Origin: Chachezhania sediminis
GTDB taxonomy: Bacteria > Pseudomonadota > Alphaproteobacteria > Rhodobacterales > Rhodobacteraceae
Reading direction: 5' to 3'
Length of the DNA: 64,000 bases
Assembly (NCBI RefSeq): GCF_009765275.1
Contig: NZ_VOPH01000009.1
Location: forward strand, 62,001-126,000
The notes under the pieces are model-generated. The model had not been told where the DNA came from. It saw nothing but the letters and a program-made list of their open reading frames with translations, and did no database searches. Each line of letters starts with the position of its first letter. Positions within the stretch are counted from its first letter, which is position 1. Of the stretch, positions 42,908-51,505 are shown one piece after another. The position numbers and the translations under genes were made by a program.

Positions 42908-44053
42908 ATGGTCAAGCTTCTGAAGGGAATCCGCGTCGTCGAACTGGGCACCTACATCACCGGTCCGGCCGCGGGCATGCATCTGGCGGACCTGGGCGCC
43001 GACGTGATCAAGGTGGAACGCCCCGAAACCGGCGATCCGTTCCGCGCGTTCAAGGGCGGGCTCTATTCCCCGCATTTCCAGACCTACAACCGCAACAAGC
43101 GGTCCATCGCGCTGGACACCAAGGATGCCGGGGACCTGGCGGTCTTCATGGACCTGATCGCGGGGGCCGACGTCTTCATCCAGAATTTCCGCCCCGGCGT
43201 TGCCGAAAAGCTGGGCGTGGGTGAAGGCGACCTGCGCAAGGTCGCCCCCGGCCTGATCTATTGCGCCATTTCCGGCTTTGGCCAGACAGGCCCGTCGCGG
43301 GACCGCCCGGCCTTCGACACGGTGGCGCAGGCCGCCAGCGGTTACCTGCGGCTGCTGACCCCGCCGACGAACCCCCGGGTGATCGGTCCCGCCATCGCCG
43401 ATGCCGTGACCGGCCAGTACGCTGCCCTGGCCTGCCTTGCCGCCCTACTGGAACGGAAGGAAACCGGCAAGGGCCGCCGCATCGACATCTCGATGCTGGA
43501 GGCAATGGCGCATTTCAACCTCGACAGCTTTACCCACTACTATTCCGAGGGCGAGATCATGGGGCCGCTGTCGCGGCCGGTCGTGTCGCAAAGCTACACC
43601 TTCGAATGTGCCGACGGGAAATGGGTGGCGATCCACATGTCTTCGCCCCGGAAGTTCTGGACCGGGCTTCTGGACGCCACGGGCCAGCCGCAGCTGGACG
43701 ACGATCCGCGCTTCGGCGAGCGGCTGGAACGGATCAGGCATCAGGACGACCTGATCGAGATCTTCACGCCGGTCTTCAGGACGAAGACCCGGGACGAATG
43801 GTGCGCCCTGCTGCTGGAAAACGAGGTGCCGCATTCGCCCGCCTATGATGCGGACGAGGCGCTGGAGGACCCGCAGGCGCAGCACCTGAAGATCAAGGTG
43901 ACGGTGCCACACAGCGAAATGGGAACCTACACCACCGTGCGCGCGCCATACGCATTCGACGGGGTCCCGGACCTGGATCTGGTCCCGCCGCCGTACCTGG
44001 ACGAACACGGCGCGGCGATCCGGGCGGAATTGACCGACAGAAAGGCCGGATAA
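42908..44053 (+). CDS. CaiB/BaiF family CoA-transferase
   Basis: The 381-residue class III CoA-transferase shows the usual start GIRVVELGTYITGPAAGMHLADLGADVIKVERPETGDPFR, NRNKRSIALD, FIQNFRPGVAEKLG, GFGQTGPSRDRPAFDTVAQA, and the candidate catalytic Asp165 in AIADAVTGQYA. It moves CoA between carboxylic acids through acyl-aspartyl anhydride intermediates. Its neighbours suggest that the acceptor is the ring-cleavage-derived acid. Confidence 0.93.
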   Translation: MVKLLKGIRVVELGTYITGPAAGMHLADLGADVIKVERPETGDPFRAFKGGLYSPHFQTYNRNKRSIALDTKDAGDLAVFMDLIAGADVFIQNFRPGVAEKLGVGEGDLRKVAPGLIYCAISGFGQTGPSRDRPAFDTVAQAASGYLRLLTPPTNPRVIGPAIADAVTGQYAALACLAALLERKETGKGRRIDISMLEAMAHFNLDSFTHYYSEGEIMGPLSRPVVSQSYTFECADGKWVAIHMSSPRKFWTGLLDATGQPQLDDDPRFGERLERIRHQDDLIEIFTPVFRTKTRDEWCALLLENEVPHSPAYDADEALEDPQAQHLKIKVTVPHSEMGTYTTVRAPYAFDGVPDLDLVPPPYLDEHGAAIRAELTDRKAG

Positions 44054-44078
44054 ACGGCCACCAAGGGGGAGGAAGGAC

Positions 44079-44483
44079 TTGGCAGAGGAAGACAATCCGA
44101 AATCGGTGCCCGCCGCCGGCGTGTTGGAGGCCAGCAAGGGCATGCTGCAAAAACAGCTTTACGCCATCTTTACCACCCCGGTGGACGGCATGGGCCCGGT
44201 CTTCGCCAATCTGGAGGAACACCTGAAATTCCAGGTGTCGTTGGAACAGCAGGGGATCATGTTCGCGGCCGGGCCCATGTGGACAGACGACGAACAAAGC
44301 TGGGAAGGAGAGGGGATGGTCATCGTCCGCGCAGGATCGCGGAAAGAGGCGGTGGCCATTGCCGAAAACGACCCGATGCACCGGGCCGGTGCGCGCCGGT
44401 TCACGGTGCGTCCGTGGCTGATCAACGAAGGTTCGATGACCGTCAGGATCGACTTTTCGACCCAACGCGCGGTCATCGCATAA
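44079..44483 (+). CDS. YciI-like protein
   Basis: The 134-residue protein has a YCII-related domain with the conserved histidine in NLEEHLKFQVSLEQQGIMFAAGPMW and the C-terminal ENDPMHRAGARRFTVRPW segment. YciI proteins include TftG, the dehydrochlorinase of the chlorinated hydroxyquinol pathway, which fits the nearby hydroxyquinol-type dioxygenase. An N-terminal extension of about 25 residues is unusual. The TTG start has GGGGGAGGAAG about 5 bases ahead; no better ATG is present. Confidence 0.82.
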   Translation: MAEEDNPKSVPAAGVLEASKGMLQKQLYAIFTTPVDGMGPVFANLEEHLKFQVSLEQQGIMFAAGPMWTDDEQSWEGEGMVIVRAGSRKEAVAIAENDPMHRAGARRFTVRPWLINEGSMTVRIDFSTQRAVIA

Positions 44484-44525
44484 GAAGCCAAGCCTAAAGA
44501 AAACAAGTTCAGGGAGGAACGGAAG

Positions 44526-45605
44526 ATGAAGAAACTGCTCGCCTCGCTTGCGACAGCGGCGCTGATGGCGCCGGGTGCCCTCTGGGCGCAGGAAGTGATC
44601 CCGCTGACGGTGGCGTCCAGCCATCCGACGGTGGTGCCGTGGGTCGGCATGATCAAGACGGTCTTCATGGCCCGCACGGACGAGATCCTGGCCGAGACCG
44701 GAAACTACCAGATCGAATGGAACGAGGCCTTCGGCGGCCAGCTTTACAAGGCAAATGCCACGCTGACCTCGGTCGAGGAGGGGATCACCGACGTGGGCTG
44801 GGTGTTTTCGTTCCTGGAGGCGGCGAAGCTGCCGCTGAGCCAGGCATCGTCCAACGCCCCCTTTGCCACCGCGAACCCGCCCGCGCTGCTGGACACGATG
44901 CAGGAACTGCTCGAAACGAACGAGGCCTTCCTGGAGGAGTGGGAAAGCCACAACCTGAAGGTCCTGGGCCTGACGGCGACCGATCTTTACGATATCTACC
45001 TGAAGGAAGAGATCGGAAGCATCGCCGAGATCGACGGGCTGAAGCTGTCGGCGCCGGGCGTGCTGGGCAACTGGCTGCGGGGCACCGGGGCCAATGCGGT
45101 CGACGGCGCACTTCCGACCTTCTACACCGACGTTCAGACCGGCGTGTCCGACGGGGTGCTGACGCTGGCGCTGGGGGCGCTGCCGATCAAGCTTTACGAG
45201 GTGGCCCCGTATATCCATCGCTTCGATGCCGGGGCCGCGTTCTCGGGCGCTGTGGCGATCAACCGGGACGTCTGGAACGACCTGCCGGAAGAGGTGCAGA
45301 ACGCCATGATCCAGGCCGGGCAGGACTATACCACGGCCCATGGCCAGGACCTTGTCGAACGGCATGAATTCGCGCTGAACAAGATGGTCGAACTGGGCGC
45401 GGACCAAAGCACGCCGGTGAAGATCATCCCGATGCCGCCCGAGGAACGCACCGCCTGGGTGAACGCCTTGCCGGCGCTGGCCACCGACTGGGCCGCATCC
45501 CTGGAAGAGCGCGGCATTCCGGCGAAGGAGTTCATGAGCCAGTACATGGCGGGTCTGCGGGCCCGGGGAGAAACGCCCGCCCGCGACTGGGACAGCGAGC
45601 TCTGA
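44526..45605 (+). CDS. dctP: TRAP transporter substrate-binding protein
   Basis: The 359-residue protein has a signal peptide (MKKLLASLATAALMAPGALWAQ) and the DctP fold: VIPLTVASSHPTVVPW, NEAFGGQLYKANATLTSVEEGITDVGWVF, GLKLSAPGVLGNWLRGTGANAVDGALPTFYTDVQTGVSDGVLT. The arginine in the ALDG/salt-bridge region normally fixes a carboxylate ligand. GGAGG lies ahead of the ATG. It feeds DctQM; the ligand is probably an aromatic or aliphatic acid used by this operon. Confidence 0.93.
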   Translation: MKKLLASLATAALMAPGALWAQEVIPLTVASSHPTVVPWVGMIKTVFMARTDEILAETGNYQIEWNEAFGGQLYKANATLTSVEEGITDVGWVFSFLEAAKLPLSQASSNAPFATANPPALLDTMQELLETNEAFLEEWESHNLKVLGLTATDLYDIYLKEEIGSIAEIDGLKLSAPGVLGNWLRGTGANAVDGALPTFYTDVQTGVSDGVLTLALGALPIKLYEVAPYIHRFDAGAAFSGAVAINRDVWNDLPEEVQNAMIQAGQDYTTAHGQDLVERHEFALNKMVELGADQSTPVKIIPMPPEERTAWVNALPALATDWAASLEERGIPAKEFMSQYMAGLRARGETPARDWDSEL

Positions 45606-45614
45606 CCGGGGCCC

Positions 45615-46181
45615 GTGACCGTGACACATGACCTGACACAGGGCGCCCCCGGCGGGGGGCGTTCCCGCCCTGTGCCCCTGCGGCTCTGGTCCTGGATCGT
45701 CGAAGGGCTGGCCGCCCTTGGCACGCTGCTGATCGGGGTCCTGATGCTGATCATCTGCGCCGATATCCTGGCGCGAAACCTGATGGGCGCCTCGCTGCCC
45801 CTGGTGTCCGAACTCGGGGCGCTGACGCTGGTGATGATCGTCTACCTGCAACTGGCCGCGACGATCCGCACCGACCGGCTGGCCCGGACGGAAATCTGGT
45901 ATCCCGGTTTCTGCGACCGCCATCCCCGCGCCGGCGCCGTGCTGGGCGGCCTTTTCGATCTGGTGGCCGCCTTGCTTCTGGGCCTGATCGCCTGGGCGAC
46001 CTTGCGGATCGTCACCAAGGACTATGCATCGGCCGAGTTCATCGGCGTGCCAGGCATCGCCACGCTGGCGACCTGGCCCTTTCGTGTCGCCATCATGATC
46101 GGCGTCGGCGTGGCCGCGCTGGAATCGCTGTTCCGCACGGTCGCCGCCTTCCGCACTGCCGCCCGGGGGACAGGCGCATGA
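45615..46181 (+). CDS. dctQ: TRAP transporter small permease
   Basis: The 188-residue protein has four hydrophobic segments (ALGTLLIGVLMLIICADIL, LVSELGALTLVMIVYLQLAATI, GLFDLVAALLLGLIAWATLRI, VAIMIGVGVAALESLFR). The GTG at 45615, 9 bp after dctP, is used. Its stop overlaps the dctM start by 4 bp (ATGA). Confidence 0.88.
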   Translation: MTVTHDLTQGAPGGGRSRPVPLRLWSWIVEGLAALGTLLIGVLMLIICADILARNLMGASLPLVSELGALTLVMIVYLQLAATIRTDRLARTEIWYPGFCDRHPRAGAVLGGLFDLVAALLLGLIAWATLRIVTKDYASAEFIGVPGIATLATWPFRVAIMIGVGVAALESLFRTVAAFRTAARGTGA

Positions 46182-47491
46182 GCCCGATGGAAATCGGCTT
46201 CCTTGCCGTAGGCGGCCTTTTGGTCCTGATCTTCATCGGCATGCCCATCGGCATTTCCATGCTGGGCGTGTCCTTCGTGGGCGTGGCGCTGATCCGCAGC
46301 GACACCGTCGCCACCCGCATGATCGCGGCCGTGGCCAACGACGCGCTGGAGGAATACCTGTTCGCGGTCGTGCCCCTGTTCGTGCTGATGGGGCTTCTGG
46401 TCACCGTGTCCAACGTGGGCCGCGACACGTTCGAGGTCTTCGAACGTCTGCTGCGCCGCGTGACCGCGGGACTGGGCGTGGCGACCGTCTTTGCCAACGC
46501 GGTCTTTGCCTCGATCACCGGGATCTCCATCGCCTCGGCCACCGTGTTCGCGCGCGTCGCGGTGCCAGAGATGACGCGGCATGGCTACACGACCAAGTTC
46601 GCGACCGGGGTCGTGGCCGGGTCGTCGGTGCTGGGGATGATGATCCCGCCGTCGCTTCTGATGATCGTCTATGCCGTCCTGGCCGAGGAATCCGTGGGCC
46701 GGATGTTCCTGGCCGGCATCGGGCCGGGGATCCTGCTGTCCGTGGTCTTCATGATCACGATCTTCGTGCTGGCGAAGACCCGCCGCGATTTCGTTTTCAC
46801 CGAGATCGCGGATACCGCCGAATACCACGACATCACCACGGGTCAGATGATCCGCAAGGCGGTGCCGATCCTGACGCTGATGGCGCTGGTGCTGGGCGGG
46901 CTGTACGGCGGTTTCTTCAACCCGACCGAAGCCGGTGCCGCCGGTGCCGCCGGCGCGCTGGTCATCGCGCTGCTAAGAAAGTCGCTGACCGGCCGGACGC
47001 TGTGGAAGCTGATGGTCGAGACGGGGCAGATAACCGTGTCGGTCCTGTTCCTGATCATGGCCGCGACCTTCTTTTCCCGGATGCTGGCCCTGTCGGGCGT
47101 GCCCCGTACGCTGGCCGAATTCTTCCTGTCGGGTCCCGTGGGCCCCACAGGTTTTCTGATCCTGTTCCTGGCGCTTGTGATCCTGCTGGGATGCCTGATC
47201 GATTCCATCTCGATCATGCTGATCCTGTTGCCCATCGCCCTGCCGGTGGCGGAAAGCGCGGGCTTCGACCTGATCTGGTTCGGCGTCCTGACCGTTGTCG
47301 CGGTGGAAATGGGCCTGCTGACACCGCCCTTCGGCCTGTCGGTCTATACCATCCGTTCGGCGATGACCGATCCGGACCTTAAGGTCGGCGACATCTTCCG
47401 CGGCGCCTTCCCCTTTGTGCTTGCGATGCTGGCAAGCCTGGTCATCCTTGCCCTGTTCCCGCCCATCGCCACCTGGCTGGCGCGCCTCTGA
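46178..47491 (+). CDS. dctM: TRAP transporter large permease
   Basis: The 437-residue protein shows DctM landmarks: a dozen hydrophobic segments, IFIGMPIGISMLGVSFVG, AVVPLFVLMGLLVTVSNVG, SITGISIASATVFARVAVPEM, VAGSSVLGMMIPPSLLMIVYAVLAEESVGRMFLAGIGPG and GCLIDSISIMLILLPIALPVA. It carries the Na-driven transport step with DctQ. Confidence 0.95.
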   Translation: MSPMEIGFLAVGGLLVLIFIGMPIGISMLGVSFVGVALIRSDTVATRMIAAVANDALEEYLFAVVPLFVLMGLLVTVSNVGRDTFEVFERLLRRVTAGLGVATVFANAVFASITGISIASATVFARVAVPEMTRHGYTTKFATGVVAGSSVLGMMIPPSLLMIVYAVLAEESVGRMFLAGIGPGILLSVVFMITIFVLAKTRRDFVFTEIADTAEYHDITTGQMIRKAVPILTLMALVLGGLYGGFFNPTEAGAAGAAGALVIALLRKSLTGRTLWKLMVETGQITVSVLFLIMAATFFSRMLALSGVPRTLAEFFLSGPVGPTGFLILFLALVILLGCLIDSISIMLILLPIALPVAESAGFDLIWFGVLTVVAVEMGLLTPPFGLSVYTIRSAMTDPDLKVGDIFRGAFPFVLAMLASLVILALFPPIATWLARL

Positions 47492-47507
47492 CCCGGAGAT
47501 TTTTCCG

Positions 47508-48038
47508 ATGCCAAGACTGCTTTTCATCCCTGGCAGCCTGCGGGCCGCCTCCTCGTCCCGGGCGGTGGTCCGCGCGCTGATCGGGCGTCTGGGCTGCGGC
47601 GCCAATTGCGACACCGCCGATATCGGGCTTCTGCCGCACTACAATGCCGATGTGCAGGACGATCCCGCCGTCGCGGCCTTCATAAGTGCCATCGCGCAGT
47701 CCGACGGGGTGGTCTTCGTGACGCCGGAATACAATTACAGCGTTCCGGGCGTCCTGAAGAACGCCATCGACTGGGCCTCGCGCCCGGCCTTTGCCTCGGT
47801 CTTCGTGGACAAGCCCTGTTTCGTGGTCACGACCTCGGGCGGGGCGCTGGGGGGTGTCCGCGCGCAGGCGCATCTGAAATACGTTCTGAACGGCATGCTG
47901 GCCCGGGTCTTCCCCTGCAAGGAGGTGGTCGTGCCGATGGCCAATGCATCGGTCACAGACGGTGTCTTCGAGAACGACGCGGTCCTGGCCTTTGCCGAGG
48001 AAAACCTGGCGGGCTTCCTGGCCTCGCTGGACGGCTGA
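47508..48038 (+). CDS. NADPH-dependent FMN reductase-family protein
   Basis: The 176-residue flavodoxin-like protein has the FMN phosphate loop PGSLRAASSSR (residues 8-18), the flavin-contacting PEYNYSVPGVLKNAIDW and SGGALGGVRAQ. It could reduce FMN, quinones or an organic substrate with NAD(P)H; in aromatic-acid operons such proteins supply reduced flavin or reduce quinones. The internal ATG with GGAG 9 bases upstream is chosen. No partner monooxygenase lies in the operon, so a quinone reductase role is at least as likely. Confidence 0.88.
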   Translation: MPRLLFIPGSLRAASSSRAVVRALIGRLGCGANCDTADIGLLPHYNADVQDDPAVAAFISAIAQSDGVVFVTPEYNYSVPGVLKNAIDWASRPAFASVFVDKPCFVVTTSGGALGGVRAQAHLKYVLNGMLARVFPCKEVVVPMANASVTDGVFENDAVLAFAEENLAGFLASLDG

Positions 48039-48061
48039 ACCAACAAAGACAGGAGCGCGAG

Positions 48062-48910
48062 ATGCGACTGGTATCCTTCAAGAAACCCGATGGCACGGCG
48101 ACCTATGGCACGGCCGTCGGCACGGATGTCCTGGATGCGGGGGCCAAGCTGGGCGCCGAATTCCCGACGCTGCGCGCCGTTCTGGCCGCCGGTGCGGTGG
48201 CGCGGCTGGAGGGCGTGGGCGCGGCCATGCCCATGGCCGATGTCACCATGCTGCCGCCGGTGCCGGACCCGGAAAAGATCCTGTGCATCGGCCTGAACTA
48301 CCTGCCGCATATCCTGGAATCCGGGCGCCCGCATCCGGAATACCCGTCGATCTTCACCCGCTACCCGCGGTCGGTCGTGGGCCATGGCGTGCCCATCGAA
48401 CGCCCGAATGCCAGCCGCGAGTTCGATTACGAGGGCGAACTGGCCGTGGTCATCGGCAAGGAAGGCCGGCACATCCCGGCCGAAAGGGCCTGGGACCATA
48501 TCGCAGGTTATTCCTGTTTCAACGAAGGGTCGGTCCGCGACTACCAGAACCACACGACCCAGTTCTGGCCGGGCAAGAGTTTCGAACGTTCGGGTTCCAT
48601 GGGGCCCTGGATCGCGACATCGGACGAGGTCGGCGACATCACTGCCCAGTCGCTGACGACCCGCGTCAACGGCAATGTCGAACAGCACACGCCCTTCAGC
48701 GACATGGCGATCCCGATCCCGGACCTGATCGCCTATGCCTCGACCGTGCTGACGCTGATGCCGGGTGACGTCATCGCGACCGGCACGCCGGGCGGTGTCG
48801 GCCGGTATCGCAAGCCGCAGCTGTTCCTGGAACCCGGCATGGAGGTCGAGGTGGAGATCACCAATGTCGGCACCCTGTTCAATCCGGTGGGGGCCGAAAC
48901 GACGGGGTAG
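48062..48910 (+). CDS. Fumarylacetoacetate hydrolase-family protein
   Basis: The 282-residue FAH-family protein keeps CIGLNYLPHILESG, metal ligands Glu124 and Glu126 in FDYEGELAVVIGK, YSCFNEGSVRDYQ, GKSFERSGSMGPWI and a C-terminal LMPGDVIATGTPGGVG. In the usual NDVSARD motif, the metal-linked Asp is replaced by Glu155. Members hydrolyse, hydrate or decarboxylate beta-diketone-like acids from ring cleavage. It is the last gene of the rightward operon, followed by a large hairpin. Confidence 0.92.
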   Translation: MRLVSFKKPDGTATYGTAVGTDVLDAGAKLGAEFPTLRAVLAAGAVARLEGVGAAMPMADVTMLPPVPDPEKILCIGLNYLPHILESGRPHPEYPSIFTRYPRSVVGHGVPIERPNASREFDYEGELAVVIGKEGRHIPAERAWDHIAGYSCFNEGSVRDYQNHTTQFWPGKSFERSGSMGPWIATSDEVGDITAQSLTTRVNGNVEQHTPFSDMAIPIPDLIAYASTVLTLMPGDVIATGTPGGVGRYRKPQLFLEPGMEVEVEITNVGTLFNPVGAETTG

Positions 48911-48919
48911 GGCGGGTGA

Positions 48920-48973
48920 CCCCGGGCGCCGGCCCCACCGGTCAGAGCGCCTGACCGCACCGGGCGCCCGGGG
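48920..48973 (+). terminator. Large double hairpin after the FAH-family gene
   Basis: CCCCGGGCGCC (48920-48930) pairs perfectly with GGCGCCCGGGG (48963-48973), enclosing a second stem GGTCAG/CTGACC (48940-48956). It starts 9 bp past the stop codon. There is no T-run, so it may block 3' decay or assist Rho. Confidence 0.55.
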
Positions 48974-49107
48974 CCGATCCCGCAGGTCTCCCTGAACGGG
49001 TCACGTGAAAACGCGTAAAAGAACCTGAATGAGGCTCGTCCGATCCGGGCCCCTTTGCGGGGGCGGGGCGTACTTGCACCAAAATTTGACCGGGCGCCGA
49101 TTGATCA

Positions 49108-49125
49108 TTGCCGTTTAGAAGGCAA
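49108..49125. promoter_or_regulatory. Inverted repeat ahead of the MarR gene
   Basis: TTGCC and GGCAA are separated by 8 bp and end 11 bp before the MarR-type start codon, next to AAAATTT. MarR proteins commonly repress their own genes through such sites. Confidence 0.4.
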
Positions 49126-49136
49126 GAAAAGCGCGC

Positions 49137-49589
49137 ATGACCGATTGCCACTACACCTCTGCCGGCGCCTGGGCCAGACGTTTTCACCTTGCCAGCCGGG
49201 CGATGATGGAACGCATTCTTCGGCCCTACGATCTGGGTGCCACGCAATGGCACGTGCTGAACCATCTGGCCACGTCCGGGCCGACCCGGCAGCGGGACTT
49301 TCCAAAGCTCCTCCAGATCGAGAAACCGGCCTTGAGCGAGGTGGTCGCCACCCTTGTTCGCAAGGGGCTGGTGTCGCAGGACCCCGACATCAAGGATCGC
49401 CGCCAGCGGCTTCTGAGCTTGACGGAAGAAGGGGCGCAGCTTTGGGCCGACCTGCCGGACCCGCTGGTCATGATCCAGGGCGTCGCCTTCGAAGGTATCG
49501 ACCGGCGGACGCAGGAAATGGTCGGGTCCGCGCTTCGGGCCGCGACCGAACAGCTGAACGCCCATGTCCAGGACGCCGACGGGAAATAG
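49137..49589 (+). CDS. MarR-family transcriptional regulator
   Basis: The 150-residue protein has a winged helix within ATQWHVLNHLATSGPTRQRDFPKLLQIEKPALSEVVATLVRKGLVSQDPDIKDRRQRLLSLTEEG, including the wing motif D-x-R-R. It begins MTDCHYTSAGAWARRFHLASRAMMERIL. It ends 3 bp before the convergent DmpA-type gene. It could regulate the FAH/TRAP operon upstream or only itself; position does not decide. Confidence 0.9.
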   Translation: MTDCHYTSAGAWARRFHLASRAMMERILRPYDLGATQWHVLNHLATSGPTRQRDFPKLLQIEKPALSEVVATLVRKGLVSQDPDIKDRRQRLLSLTEEGAQLWADLPDPLVMIQGVAFEGIDRRTQEMVGSALRAATEQLNAHVQDADGK

Positions 49590-49592
49590 GGC

Positions 49593-50693
49593 CTAGCCGC
49601 GCAGGCAGGCGATCAGCCGGTCCGTGTCGATGGCCCGGCAGATGCCTTTCGCGGGCCGGGCAAGGGGGACGTCCTCGGCTGCGCAAAGGGCGTTCAGCAC
49701 CGCCTCTTCCACCGCTTCGACCGCAGCCAGATAGACCGGATCCAGCCCTTCGTCGTTCAGCGTCGTCATCTGCCGCCACGGGCCGGATAGCTGTGGAAGC
49801 GGCATTTCGTTTGCGGTGGAAAAGGCCAGGAAGATGTCGCCGGAATTGTTGCCCCCGGGCGTGCCGCCCCGGCCGATCCCGATGGAGGCCCGGCGGGCCA
49901 GGCGTTCCAGCTGGCCGGGCGACATGGGCAGGTCGGTGGCCAGGATTACGATGATGGACCCGCGTTCGGTCACCATGTCGGCAATGCGGTCCTGGGTCAT
50001 GGTCTTGCCCACCGGATGGCCCGTCACCGTCAGCCAGGGCCGCAGCCCGTGATTGGCCTGGACCAGCGCGCCCATGGTGAAGGTCTGCCCATCGATATCC
50101 AGCTGGCGCGAGGCCGTGCCGGTCCCGCCCTTGAATTCATAGCAGATCATCCCGGCGCCGCCGCCGGAATTGCCCTCGCGCACGGGGCCCGGTTTGGCCG
50201 CATCGATGGCCGCGCGGGCATGGGCTTCGGTCACGTGGAGCCCGTTGATATCGTTCAGGACGCCGTCATAGGTTTCGGCCACCACCGGCATGGCCCACAG
50301 GTGGTTGTCTTCCCAGGCCGCGCCGTAGGTTTCGATCATCCAGCGCACCGCCGCCGTGTGGCAGGGCCCGATGGCGTGCGAGTTCGAGATCATGATAGGC
50401 CCTGCCAGCCAGCCGCCATCGCGGACCCAGTGGGCGCCGGTCATCTCTCCGTTGCCGTTCAGGCTGAACTGGCCGGCCCAGACGGGTTTCGGCTCCGGAT
50501 CGCGGCCGCGGGGCAGGATCGCCGTCACCCCGGTCTGGACCTGGATGCCGCGGGTCGCCAGCGAAGGATCGGCCGACGACAGAAGCTCGACCGCGCCGAC
50601 CTCTACCCCGGGGACGTCGGTGATGGCGTTCAGGGGCCCGGGCGTGCCCGGCAGGGCCACATCCAGGTCACGGGCGCGGGGTTTGGTCGTCAT
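49593..50693 (-). CDS. P1-family (DmpA-type) aminopeptidase
   Basis: The 366-residue N-terminal-nucleophile peptidase resembles DmpA L-aminopeptidase/D-esterase and beta-peptidyl aminopeptidases. The self-cleavage site is Gly245-Ser246 in ERGSIIVILATDLPMSP (DmpA itself uses Gly249-Ser250), and NNSGDIFLAFSTAN, NSHAIGPCHTAAVRW and EGNSGGGAGMICYEFKGGTGTASR are family hallmarks. It starts inside the last codons of the preceding permease (ATGA overlap), so it is part of the ABC importer operon, and probably hydrolyses the imported peptide, amide or beta-peptide-like substrate. Confidence 0.9.
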   Translation of the reverse strand: MTTKPRARDLDVALPGTPGPLNAITDVPGVEVGAVELLSSADPSLATRGIQVQTGVTAILPRGRDPEPKPVWAGQFSLNGNGEMTGAHWVRDGGWLAGPIMISNSHAIGPCHTAAVRWMIETYGAAWEDNHLWAMPVVAETYDGVLNDINGLHVTEAHARAAIDAAKPGPVREGNSGGGAGMICYEFKGGTGTASRQLDIDGQTFTMGALVQANHGLRPWLTVTGHPVGKTMTQDRIADMVTERGSIIVILATDLPMSPGQLERLARRASIGIGRGGTPGGNNSGDIFLAFSTANEMPLPQLSGPWRQMTTLNDEGLDPVYLAAVEAVEEAVLNALCAAEDVPLARPAKGICRAIDTDRLIACLRG

Positions 50694-51505
50694 TTCGTAC
50701 GTCTCGATCTGAAGTAAAGTCCCACGCCCGCGATCACGACGGTGAACAGCAGCATCAGCGTGGCGATGGCGTTGATCTCGGGCTTGATGCCGCGGCGCAG
50801 CATTCCCCAGATGTGGATGGGCAGGGTGGTGTTGCCGGTGCCTGCAACGAAATAGGTAATCACCAGGTCGTCCATCGAGATGATGAAGGCCAGAAGCCAG
50901 CCCCCCAGGATCCCGGGCGCGATGCCGGGCAGCGTCACCTTGCGGAAGGTCTGCATCGGCGTGGCCCCCAGATCGGCCGAGGCTTCCTCGACACTCGTGT
51001 CGAAGGCCGCCAGCCGGGCCGAAACGGTCACGAAGACGTAAGAGATCAGGAAGGTCGACTGGCCGATGATGATCGTCAGAATCGACAGGTTCATGCCGAT
51101 GGTGATGAAGAAGATCAGCAACGCGATCCCCAGCACGATGTCGGGCATGATCATCGGTACCATCATCAGCGTGCGATAGAACCCCGCCAGCCGGAAGCGG
51201 TAGCGTGCTACGGCCAGCGCCAGTGCGGTCCCGAAGACCGTCGCGAAGACCGAGGTCGAGAACGCCACCGTCAGGCTGGTCCGGATTGCTGCATACAGTT
51301 GGGCGGAACTGTCGACATAGGTTGTGCTGTCGGTGATCGACGTCGGCAGCCCGAAGATCTGGCGATACCAGTCGAAGGTGAAGCCGCTCCACACCATCAT
51401 GTTCATGGTGTTGGCGTTGAAGGAATAGACCACGACCAGCAGGATCGGGGCGTAGATGAAGACGAAGAACAAGAGCCCGTAGAGGGAAAGAAGGCGGCGC
51501 AGCAT
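50690..51505 (-). CDS. ABC transporter permease, spermidine/putrescine (PotC) type
   Basis: The 271-residue inner-membrane permease has six helices, a PotC-like start (LLSLYGLLFFVFIYAPILLVVVYSF) and the coupling motif [27 protein letters not shown]. Its ATG overlaps the preceding TGA by one base, and its own stop overlaps the peptidase start. Confidence 0.92.
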   Translation of the reverse strand: MLRRLLSLYGLLFFVFIYAPILLVVVYSFNANTMNMMVWSGFTFDWYRQIFGLPTSITDSTTYVDSSAQLYAAIRTSLTVAFSTSVFATVFGTALALAVARYRFRLAGFYRTLMMVPMIMPDIVLGIALLIFFITIGMNLSILTIIIGQSTFLISYVFVTVSARLAAFDTSVEEASADLGATPMQTFRKVTLPGIAPGILGGWLLAFIISMDDLVITYFVAGTGNTTLPIHIWGMLRRGIKPEINAIATLMLLFTVVIAGVGLYFRSRRTK

